A stretch of 64,000 nt of DNA from Metallyticus violacea (taxonomy: Eukaryota; Arthropoda; Insecta; Mantodea; Metallyticidae): contig CM060837.1 of assembly GCA_030762175.1 (NCBI GenBank), positions 8,264,001-8,328,000 on the forward strand. Reading direction: 5' to 3'. Positions 37,640 to 49,200 of the stretch are shown piece after piece. Numbering within the stretch: position 1 is the stretch's first letter; each line of letters opens with the position of its first letter. Below the pieces are notes generated by a model. It saw only the letters and a program-made list of their open reading frames with translations, ran no database searches and was not told the origin of the DNA. The translations under genes were made by a program, and so were the position numbers.

Positions 37640-37852
37640 TTTTTTTTTTAATAAGTGCTAATTGGAACCTGCACAGTGAAGGAAATCATATAAGATTATT
37701 GCATGAATGAGACAAACTATGCATTTTCATTGGCTCCACTTACTTGTAAAAGATGACTGCTAGATAATTCACAGTGTTCATTTGGTGATGCATATTCTGC
37801 TCCAGTGGAGGTGTTTAGACTCAGTTATGCAATAATCTTAATTAAATGTGAT
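37640..37852 (+). mobile_element. Hammerhead-family small retroelement, copy D (core lost)
   Basis: 'gctaattggaacctgcacag', 'agattattgcatgaatgag', 'ggctccacttacttg' and the closing 'actcagttatgcaataatct' show both inverted arms of the family. No hammerhead core boxes remain between them. Confidence 0.6.
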
Positions 37853-38749
37853 CTTTATTCACACCAACATTGATTTATATTTCTAAATGCTTTAAATTAA
37901 TTAAAGAAACTGTTTTAAAATACTCATGTGTCATAGTGCGACTCTGACCACTTCAGAGGCTCTGCAGTAAGGTGTGAACCTCAAACACCCTAGGGTACTT
38001 CTGGTCTTGCTAGAAATGCACTGGGCACTGTAGCTGGTATAAGTAACAAATCTGCTTTCAATTTGTAAAGAGGCTATCATTTACTGTTATGACTCTCAGC
38101 ATCACTTATAAGGCACTGATCTACTGGAAAAATGCACTTGAATAAAGACTCTGGGGTGGGCCTCACTGGGTCCTGGAGGTATCATTCTTTCTATATATTA
38201 TATAAATGATATATGAGAGTGGAATAAAATAAATTTTAAAAGTAGATTAGCTTATTATTGTTAGAATTCACATTTGTGCTTAAACTGATATGAAGAAACT
38301 TAAATTAAATAAAAAAAAATAATTTACTACTAAATCAATGGGACAAGTTTTCATTGAGCAAAATACCTAAACATGTGGTTTCTTTGTATAAGTCTCCTGC
38401 ATGCTATACCTGTACAAGTACACTTCGGAAAGAACACCACCACAAATAAATAGGTAGAATAGAAAACATTAATGCTTAAAATAAGAATTAAAGATTGCCA
38501 TATTCTAGATTTTTAATGATTACACCAACAAAATATATTCTAACTTATTAACATATATTAAATGGTAAATAAATCTATCACATAAATTATGCCTGTTTCA
38601 GCTACATTGTTCAGTAGCTTAAGGATTAACAGACTTATCAAAATGTTATTTGCATCTTGGCATTAAAAGTGAAATTCTGGATATGCAGTGCCCCTCCCAA
38701 AAAAGTGATTCATCAGATTAAAAGGTTATAACTCCAAAATCATGTATAT
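37853..38749. other. Intergenic stretch
   Basis: No gene or known element; a patch at 37930-38190 has less extreme A+T but no recognisable content. Confidence 0.35.
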
Positions 38750-38751
38750 TA

Positions 38752-39898
38752 TGAGGGTTAGTCATTAAAGACTGAGAATGTTTTTTTTCCCCCATTGCAC
38801 AGTGGAGATATGGTGGTAAAACAAATTTTTATGAGAAGAATAGACCTCCTGTGATTCATAGAAACAATTGGAAGGTGTCCCAACAGGATGCCAGCAAACG
38901 GCAAGTGCTTGCCAATCAGCTGCGTAAAATGGAGTCTCTTTATAATGAGCAGTATGCTGCTTTGAAATGTTGCTTTTATTGCAGAAATCCAGTATGAAAG
39001 TGTATGCAATATTACAGTACGTATATGACGATATTCTGCCACAGTCAACTTCACTTCGGTGGTTCAAAGATTTTAAGGAGGGCTGTGTCAACAACAAAGC
39101 AGGGCAGTTGCTCTAACTACAGCAGTGAATAACACAGCTTCTGTCTTGTTTGGAAGATCCACAAATAACAGTGGGTAGACTTGCAGAATGTTACTGAGAT
39201 TACTGACTCCTGAACAGAAGATGTTGCTAGTGGACATGTGTCAGGAGCTTCAGCTTCCGGTAGCATAGCATAGCGAGACATACCTGAACTTCATCATTAC
39301 AGGTGATGAGACTAGGTTTTACTATTATGTTTCAGAAAGCAAACAGGCGAGCTCAGTCGGTTCTGTGACACCAAAGAAGGCAATGTTGTTCAGTCGACAT
39401 TAAAGGTTATGCTGATTTCAATCTATGATTGATGTGGAATGTTTTATCAATATGAAATTGCCTCACAAACAACAAGACTGTTTTGTTCCGAACACATCTG
39501 ATGAATATACCCTGAGCTGTACACATGGCAATGCACACCCTGACATTTCAATGTTGTTGCTCAACTTTTGGCCATAAAAAATGTAGAATGTGTGCCCCAC
39601 CCTCTATATGGCCAGATTTGGTTATAAATCACCTTTTTCTGTTCCATTGTTTCAAAAACAAGATATGGGGCCAGATTTTTGGTTTACAATGGCTTGCTTG
39701 AAAAAGGTGGAGGTAGTTTTGAAGATGATTTCAAAAAATGATTTCCAGTATGTCTTCCAGGACTGGCAGACACGTTGGGCTAAGTGCATACAACCAAATG
39801 GGGGACTTTTTCCAAAAGGAACATACCAACCTTGACCCTGCCTAGTGCACTTCATAAGTAAAACGAAATCATTCTCAGTATTTACTGATGAGCCCTCA
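38752..39898 (+). mobile_element. Mariner element with both terminal inverted repeats
   Basis: The ends 'tgagggttagtcattaaaga' and the complement of 'tttactgatgagccctca' form imperfect ~29 bp inverted repeats that share 'actgagaatg' innermost. TA dinucleotides flank it at 38750-38751 and 39899-39900, the usual mariner duplication. Length is 1147 bp against about 1.25-1.3 kb for an intact mariner. Inside, on plus, come 'LRWFKDFKEGCVNNKAG', 'LLTPEQKMLLVDMCQELQL', 'FIITGDETRFYYYVSESKQ' (first catalytic D present) and the C-terminal 'DFQYVFQDWQTRWAKCIQPN'. Stops and a frameshift break the transposase, and the region with the other two catalytic residues is scrambled. Non-autonomous today. Confidence 0.85.
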
Positions 39899-39900
39899 TA

Positions 39901-40990
39901 TAAAGAGGATTCTTAAAACATCTAGATTAAAAATTCTATTTTTAGAATGTTTCAATATAAATTTCATTTTCTTTAAGAAAGCTTTATATCAGGAAATAAG
40001 AGTATTTGAAAGTGTAATCAAACCTCCTGCATGGGAAAAGTTCATATTCTGGGATAGAATGAACTGGTTCTAAGTAACAAATAGGAACCTTATATACAAG
40101 CCTAATGCAATGCTCTGTTCTATGACCAATATAATATTTCGTGAAAAATTAATTCTTTTATGACAACAATTTTACTTAAATTCCCTTTTACAAAATAGGC
40201 AGTATTTTACAATTAACATAAAAAATGTTTAACTGACAATAAATTGCCTTCTGTTTCTAGAATAGCAGGAACTATTTTTCTCTTCTATCACTAGTCTATG
40301 ATGAATGCAATGTTAAAATCCATGCATCTTAAATTTGTTCATGCTACATGTTCACATTTTTTAATTACTCTACAATTGCCATTCTTTAAAAATGTGTTGC
40401 ATCTTTGAAATTTCATTATTGCAATGAGAGATACTCCTAAAGAATATTGGTCAAGTTGCAGTATATCAACAATACTCCTAAATAAAAGATGCATGCAAAA
40501 TATTCTAAAAATAGAAAATTATATGTCGATTTGGTTCTAAGATTCATATTTATAGCATTAATCAAGAGTTATAAACTTTCCTGAAGTCTATACACAGGAT
40601 GGAAGTGATATAACCATGCAAATTTTCTTTGAAAATATTTCAAACTGTATATAATAAAAAAGTCTAATACCATTGATCTAAAGTTTACAGTTTCCTAGAA
40701 AAAGATATTTATTTAGCACACTCCTATTGCACTGTTATTGTCTCAACAATTTTCGTTGATCCATAATGATAGAAATTATACAGAAACATTATTATTTTCC
40801 CACATTTTAGTTAGTGGATGATTTTTGTGTAAATGTGATTTAATAAATCAATAATTTGAAGTCAAAGTAGGAATAAAATACAAAAGAGTCTGCAATATTG
40901 CTGGTAGCAAAGGAGTTGGAGGTAAATACCTATTTGGCACATGCCACCTAATGTCCTTGTTATTAGTAGTGCCATAATGAATAGCAAGGT
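39901..40990. other. AT-rich intergenic stretch
   Basis: Nothing supported. Confidence 0.4.
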
Positions 40991-40997
40991 AGAAAAA

Positions 40998-40998
40998 G

Positions 40999-41035
<37 letters not shown>

Positions 41036-41053
41036 AACAACAACAACAACAAT
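40998..41053. repeat. (GAT)n(AAC)n compound microsatellite
   Basis: Twelve or so GAT/TGA units are followed by five AAC units. On the minus strand this gives an isoleucine/valine run that makes an ORF look longer than it is. Confidence 0.9.
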
Positions 41054-41195
41054 AAATTTATTGCTGTCAATAGAACTCGTGCATATAAGTTTCATATAAC
41101 AAAGTATGTATAAGTTTTGACTCTGGCTACACAAACAGTGACAGGTATAGGATGTATGGCAGTCCATCAAAACACTGGCAGCTTTATTGGTATTG

Positions 41196-41466
41196 CCACA
41201 GGTGGCCGAGGTCATTAAGGTGTGAACTCGTGAGCAGGAGGTCAGCGGTTTGATTCCCACCAGGACTGTCCTCCCTGACTGAGGTTTTTTCTGGGTTTTC
41301 CTCAGTCCTCTAAATGGCAAATGCCGGAAGGAGGTGCCATAAACCTAGGCCTGGAACACTTCCTTCCTTTAAAAAATAATACTTTACCAATTTATCATTT
41401 CATCTCATGTATCATCAGTGTTATCGCCTGAGATGCCTCAGCAGCAAAAATGGGCATTAAACAAAG
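41196..41466 (+). repeat. SINE-2 copy, plus orientation, well preserved
   Basis: The head 'ccacaggtggccgaggtcat' fits a tRNA A box (GGCCGAGGTCATTAAGG) and 'cggtttgattccc' fits a B box, about 55 bases apart. The body 'gaggttttttctgggttttc', 'aggcctggaacacttccttc' and 'tttatcatttcatctcat' and tail 'aaaatgggcattaaac' follow. The A box is of serine/leucine tRNA type. This copy shows the true orientation of the family. Confidence 0.85.
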
Positions 41467-43190
41467 CACCATTGGTTACAATACGACTTCTACTCATGCC
41501 ATTATATTCTTATAGTGAACCATATAATAATTATAAGGCAACATCATGCATAACCTTGGTATAATTCAGTAAATGTTTGAATAAATGTATGCTACTCTAA
41601 GAAAGTTATTATTACATTTAATGGATTCTTGTCACAAAAAAGAAAAAAATCCATAGGTGCTTTGTTTCAGTTGCAAGCCTAGTTACTAAGAATCTATAAA
41701 TTGAATTTTCTAAATGGGTGAAAGCATTCCAAAAAAAGACAGGGTACTTTCTTAGAAATATTTTTACAAAATTCTGCAAACATGAGAGGTAATATTTGAA
41801 AAGGGGAAAAATAGTCTGAGATGTTTGGTGATGGAGTAAGTATTAATATTGGTTTAGGGTATACCAGTTGAATGAAGAACATATTTAAAGCAATGTGTGA
41901 AATATCAGGAAACCAATAAATAGGTGTATGGAGAGAAAATGCCTAAGTGATTTTCAAAGCAAATCAGATTAAGGTTATGAAGATATACATAAGACAGATT
42001 ATGCAGGGTGCAATAAAGGAGAAAAACTCACTTATTTTCTATAATCAAATGAAGATAAACTTTGGAAGATAAAGGCACAATGCTAGGTGAAGAGGAAAGA
42101 CAAGGAATTGCCTGGCTCAAATTAGGATGTTGGAAATTGAGAGGGCTCAGGAAAGTGAATTAAAGTCTTTTAACGAACATCAAATAAATGCTAACGGTAT
42201 CATGTTTAATTAATTCCAATGTATTTGTATTTCATTATCTTTCATTTATCAAATAATAGCCCTAAGACTTGTAAGCAGGGAGCATTTACATAATTTTTTT
42301 AATATCTGAGAGACATTTTGCAATAACCCTGAAAAATGAGAGCATATTAATCTTGAGTGTGACTACATGAAGTCCTAGATCTAAGCAAAGGGGAAATGTG
42401 TAGTTCTCAATGCACCACATGCGATCCCGTAAGATTGTCACTTAAAGGCTCACATCTTGTCTATGTTGCCAGATTTTTTTAACTTTGTTTTCTAATTAAC
42501 AACATATTTAATCAGTTTTTTTAGTTTTCCTGTATCTACTCTATCATTCCCTTGAATTTACATGGTTATTTTACTTCCACATGTGTATATTTCAGTAAGA
42601 TAAGTATAAATTTTTGGCCCAGATAATTCAATTTTAATTAATTTTGCACAAAAATTCCAGAATTACTTTAATTTTAAAGTACTTTCAAGAAAAATAACAG
42701 TTACACTAACACAGTATTGATTCAAATAGAAACCTAAATGTTTGAAGATAAAATGCAATAACAAACAGTGCTCTTGTGCTCAGAATTTTTCCTAAAGATA
42801 TGAGAATTTTAAACAGAGCATAAATATTTGAAATATTTTGCAGGGAAATCATAAGTTTTATTTCATATGTATGCATAATGTTCATAGTACATTTGCCTTA
42901 GCTTGAAATTTTATTCAGCTAAACTTTCACAAAATTAAACACTGCAAAGATGCAATGATATGAGAAAAGGTTTTTAACATATTTTATATTTTCTCTGTTG
43001 TTACTCTTTTTATAATCATGATTATTATTTAAAAATCATAAATAAATCATTAATAAATGCAAAAGTTTGTTAAAACTGTCATCTCAAAAGCAACAATGAT
43101 TTTAGATGCTAGAAAACTTGAAAATTTTTCAAACTTAATAGTAAATTTATTGTAATGTAAACTGCCCTGCAGTAGTTATGCATTCACATG
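41467..43190. other. AT-rich stretch downstream of the SH2 gene
   Basis: No gene or element recognised. It may contain the 3' untranslated region of the SH2 gene near its high end; a TTTATT (AATAAA on minus) lies near 43191. Confidence 0.35.
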
Positions 43191-43233
43191 TTTATTAACA
43201 AAAAATATCTCTTACATAGTCCCAGTATCATAA

Positions 43234-46200
43234 TTACGCTTGTGACGAAGAACTCAAATGTGGCGGAGAGGTTGTTAGTAAAGTACGACCAGTCCTCTCA
43301 CCACCACTGTAGAGCAGAAGTTTTTCTGAGTGGTAATTCTGTACCATTTCTTCCACCGAAGTGAAACTCTGCAAGTTATAAAATATTATTCATAATTTAA
43401 CTACTGATTTTAGAAACCATCTGTTTATGTCTTCTGCATATACAAAAAAGAACTTTAAACAACCAAGTGAAAGAATAAGGTTAAGAAGATCTCGATTAGC
43501 ATTTTTTAAATTCTTTCATTTGTAAAACCCCTCTTGATATAAAAATTAACATTTTGGAAATACAAATAAATATTTCCTTTTTTTCTAGATAGTTGCATCA
43601 AGAAATTATGCTTACATAGTTATCCAAAAACAAATTAAATTTAATCAAGCACTTCATTGTCACTGGAAAGGTAAAATATGAGGGATAAGTCATAAGTCAT
43701 GGCAACTATAATTTTTCTCAAAAAAAGGGACTGAAAATCTAAGATATATGATTAAAAGTGTATGGAATATACTTTCGAATGAAGTCAGCAGAACTGTATG
43801 TCTCAGCATGCCCCAAAATTCAGTTAGTGAGCAACAATGGAGGTCATAAAGATGGTATTCAGCACCTTTCCCATCACTGATAATGAACTGTTGACGTACT
43901 TGAAGACTGCTAAATACAATGAATTACCTGGGAGACGCTTTCTGTGATGGATTTACAACTCAGTTTGTGTAACTTTTGCTCATGCCATAATACACCAATG
44001 TATGTTGTCCAGTTGCTGTATTTTGCTTCTTCCCTATGAGGGCCACCTGCATCCAGCCTTCTGTTGAAGGCACCACTTGGCAGTAAATGGTGCAAATATT
44101 TTCCATTGTATATCTTAGATTTTTCATGTTGTCTCTTGTTTGCAAGAAATAAAATAGTTACCACGACTTATCCTCATATTTAAATATTTATATATTATCA
44201 TAAAAATCTATATAATAATATATTTTTTGTGTCAAATCTCCTGCATATGATGAAAGCCAATAACAGCAGATGGTAATGTAGTCATATTATTGAATATTAA
44301 AGAAAGATTATCTATCTCTTGAATGAATGAGCAGAATAAGTGCAGCATATTGTCACTGTGTGATTCTGAGTACTTTATGAGACATCCAGTTTCAATAAAT
44401 TTGAGGAACAAAAGTGACCTGTTCTCTTCACAAAGATGTGATAACAGAGAATGATAATTATAGCTATCTATCTACAAGCATTAAAAGGCAAACACTGTTC
44501 TTTTTCTTAACCAGACCTGGGTTTTGTTCTTTGAAGCAAATACATTTATAATAAAGCTGCTTATAAAAAGGGAATAGTTTAAGCTAAAATTTTGATTTTT
44601 TTTTGTACATTATTGCAAATTAATTTTCACTACATTTGATAAGAAAATTGAAGCTTGCAATAAAGTATTTTTATTTAGTAGTATAGAGAATCCAGTTCTG
44701 ACTAGGCTTCCTGCATGCCTAAGAAGGTCATATGCAGGAGGTTTAGCACTTATTATAATATTAATCATACTTTCTTCTTTTACTATATTTATCCTCCATT
44801 TTTAGGATTTTACACCCCTCAGAAACTTACTTACCAATACCCAAGAAAGTCCCTGTTGGGGAGTTAACTATTCTCGACACAGAGTGCTTATGCACACTGA
44901 GGGACTCCCTGAATGGATGGCCAGTCCTTTGTCAGGGCTGCCCTCAATAACATCACAAACCAGAAGACACAGATACACACATATAAATGGAATGAAGATG
45001 AATGATGGAATGAAGGGTGAAGTCATGCAGAGAAATACTGATCTGGCATTTGTGCTTTCTTAAAAATGGACTGAGGAAGCCTATAGAAAATCTCAATCAG
45101 GATAGTTGGCCACTGTAATTTGAACTTAGAACTCCTGCCTATGAGTCCCAAGCATTATGGCATTTTATGAATTCTGAAAATTTCTAAAAAATAAAATTAA
45201 ATAATGATAAATTAAATAGAAGTTATTAACAATGAAGTAAGTAATACATAATTTATTATTGTATCTCATTTATTTGATTAAAATATAGAGCGTTTCACAA
45301 AGCGTGGACTCTCATCATCAGCTGGAGACCAACCATAATGAGAATGAATACTTTTGCAATATGCTCTGTATTTTAAATAAGTAAATAAAGTATTATGGTG
45401 TTACTATGTCAACTACTACTAATAAATAAAATTAAATTTTATATTTAACAAACCTATACTGTTTTAAATTATCATTTCTATTGTTTATAGTAGTAGTCAG
45501 TTTATATCATGTGTTTGCTAGAATCAGTACCAAAAGAAATATGAATATCTCCTCACTCAGTAAAGTTAGAAATAGTATTTTTATCTTATTTTGTGTAGAA
45601 ACTCTCCAAGTTTTGTAACAATGAAATATGAGGCTAGTGAATTTGCACATGGTATGACAACACATAGAGTTTTGTGAAATGACATAATCAGCTGTTAGAA
45701 ATAGGTTCTGTGTTATGAAAGAAGAGAAGTGGCAAAAAACACAGTGTCTGCCAAAAAGAAATGTGAATATAAAATAAATTTGAAGGTAGATTTAATTGTA
45801 ATTTTTTGAAGACTAGGATATATTATTCATACATAATAAAATTCGGGCCACTGTACTAGATGTGTGACAGGTGGCTTCATGTGAGAATGAAATATGATTG
45901 AGAGATCCATCAATATGAAATAATACTGAATTGGAGAACTAGGCCCATCTGTATTTATCATTTGGCTGAAGCTTCTGCATAATTTGGATTTGCTCAATCT
46001 TTTGGAACACCCAGATCTCTGAACTGACCAGTCAAATTGATTTTTGCTGGCTGCACTAAAATGCTTGCCTAACATCTTCAACTTTAGTTGCAGACACTGT
46101 TTTTTTTTTTTTTTTTTTTTTTTTTGCCACTTCCGTTCTTTCTTAGCACAAAAACCCACTTCTAAAGTTGATTATGCCCTTTTATATTGGTAGGATGCTC

Positions 46201-49200
46201 TGGAACATTTGCACCATATTCCTGCCTGGATCTTCTTTGCACTACAATTGGAACCTTAATTCCGCTTACCATAACAACATTATACTTTCAGCTGAACTGT
46301 GAATTCCAACATTTTAACTCTATGTGTTCTCATTCTATGCACAGGCACACATTCATCATAATTTTTATTGTTACAAAACTTGGAGAGTTTCTACACAAGA
46401 TAAGATGAAAATCATATTTCTAACTTAACTAGTGAGCAGATATTCACATTTCTTTTGGTACTGATTCTATTGAACACACTGTATATAAAGAGATGCCTTC
46501 AATCTTACATCTTTTGAATCTTACTTAACATATGAGAGTAATTTAAAAATTCTGGTAAAAATCAATGAACATGTTGAAAATTTGTTAAGTGACAGCACTG
46601 TTGATCAGCATTATTCTTGTAACAGCATATGATAGATGTGTTTGTCCAAGATAGGTTTCGAGACTGCTGATTCCCAAACAAAAGGATGTTTACATGCAGC
46701 TGAAGATATTTACAGCAGGATGTGGAGTTTCTTTCAAAGGTAATCACTGCTGATGAAACTTTTCTTCATCATTTTGATCCTGAGAGCAAACAGCAAAAGC
46801 TGCATATGAAAATCTCCATCATCACCAACACCAAAAAAAAGCAAAAGTGGTTATTTCAGCTGGGAAAGTCATGATAATCTCATTTTTCAATATTTAAGAA
46901 TTGGTTACCAGCTGTCATACCCACAAACATAACTGTAACTGGGCAGAACTACAGAGATGTTCCGAAAACTCTTCAAGGCCATCACAAACAAAAGACCACA
47001 TTTCCGTGCAACAAGCTTGATGTTGCACCCATAATGCATTGCCATACACTGCACTGAATATGTTCCTCACCCTCTCTATAGTACCAGATTTTCTCTGTGT
47101 GGCTTTGTCCTTTTCCGCAAATTGAAAGACCTTTGTGGGAGGCATTTTCCATTATCAGAAGCAGTGGACAAGTCTGTGGAAGTGATTCTGAAGGATCTGT
47201 CAATAAATGGTTTCCCTTTGAAGACTGGCAGAAATGCTGGGATGCCTATATTGCATCTGATGAGGGCAACTTTGAGATATACCAACATCAAAATTAAGAT
47301 CATGAGTAAAGCTAAGTTGTTAAAATAGAATTATGACCATACTTTATTGCATAGTCCTCATATAATAAAAAATAAAAAATCTGTTTATACTTTGACCAAC
47401 CAGGTATGAACAAGAATACAGAAAACTATGATGCAAAATATTCTCATAAAAATCTTCACAAAACTGCAGTGCACACCCAGCTAAGTTACCCAAACCCACC
47501 ATGCCATAGAACTGACTGATAGCATGACACTCTGCAGAAGGCAAACAACAAATAAAAATACAAGAAGACTGAAAAGGAGCCAGGTCCTGAACAGTTTTGA
47601 AGCCCAAAAGCCCTTAAACTACCACTATTCTATTCAATTCTAAAAATAACCAGAAAAATTATATGTTGTGTTTATTGAAAAAATGAAGAAGGTACATACT
47701 TATAATTCAACATAACTCCCCAGTACAAAGCACTTGTGCTTGTTGGATGCCAAAAGAAAAGAACTTGATGTCAGGATTAATGGTACTAGCAGAATGGCCA
47801 GGATTTTCAAGGCAAGTGATGCCGTTATTTAATTTTATACACTTAGCCTTGTCAATTATGTTTTCACCATAAATTACTAACATTTGTTAATGTGTCTTAA
47901 TGAGTTTTGAGACTTCTGCATGCAGAAATCATGCACACTCAGTGTCAGATGCCGACTACTTATCGCCATACTCCATTTGTTTCATAGTAAACTTAGAATA
48001 CCTTTTTCATTATATAAAATTAAACTTATTTCTTACCTGCTCATTTTGCTTTTCTGTTCCCAAAGCATATCTTCCATCTGGTCTGTGTCTTATACTAATG
48101 TTGTATATTCTGTTTTTGTACCAAAGTGTTAAGGTCAAGGGGTTTTGAGATTGAGATGATGGGCGAACAATAAAACATCCATCCTCGGCTGAAAAATAAT
48201 AAAATTAAATAACCTATTAATAAAAACAAAGAAACTTGTCTTTCTTTTCTCATCCATTCATTATCAACCACTTGCATAGTATCTGCTGCCATGGTCAATG
48301 GGAGCAATAAATGGGTTACCTTTTAACACAAAACATATAGTCCTCATAAAGCTCCTTCAACAAAACAATCATCTCCTTACTTAAATGTAAATTGGAACTT
48401 GCACAGTGAAGCCAATCATATTAATTGATATCAGTGAAGCTTTAAGAGTGTGTAGTTCAACTGAATCGTACAATGATATAAATTAAAATCATCTCCTTAT
48501 TCATTCCCTTATGCCATAATTTCTATCATAAAGTCTCTCGGCTAATTCAATCATATGCCTTCTGTAAATCAACAAATATGGTATATAACCTACCACAATT
48601 ATTTGCCAAACATCCCCCATTGTTTTAATAAAAAATACATTATAAATTGTTCTCCAACTGACCTAATTGAAATGAAGAAATTTACCTTCTACCCAGTCAT
48701 TAGTTCTTTCAGTTAGAATTCCAGTGAAAACTTTACCAAAGTTAGACAAAATGGCGATGCCTCTATAGCTACCTGAATATAGCCCTTTCCCTTGAGTGCT
48801 GATATAAGAATTTATGGAAACAACTCACTGCTTTGTTGGTATAATTTTTATAACAGTATCCTCTGGTACAGTTCAATTCTGTCAGAATTAATTTGGCTGC
48901 ACTTGCAACCTGTTTCATAATAGTTGCCATGGCAATGATAGGCACTTGCTTTATGCTCTGAGATAGCAAGTACAGCCAAAAATGAAAATGGATAGTGCAC
49001 AGCATCTACAGTAGGGAAAAATTGTATGTCATTGATTGCCTGCCTTGCTTCCATAGCAACTCAGAAACATAATTTTTGAAGACTTCATTTAGCTACTACC
49101 ATTTTTACATTTTGCATTAAGATAATACTTTAATTGCTAATGCCAAAATTGTTTTAAACAGTCCTGCAGTCCATTTTTGGTGACTTCTCACAGAGCACAT

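Noticed and set aside
38758..39097. Minus-strand ORFs of 98 and 110 codons
   Set aside because: Antisense shadows inside the mariner element, whose transposase runs on plus.
40862..41320. 152-codon minus-strand ORF
   Set aside because: It is built from the complement of a SINE-2 copy joined to a GAT/AAC microsatellite translated as an isoleucine/valine run.
46690..46710. Extra hammerhead box ('gctgaagatat')
   Set aside because: No stem II and no GAAA box follows; it lies in mariner coding remnants, so it is a chance match.
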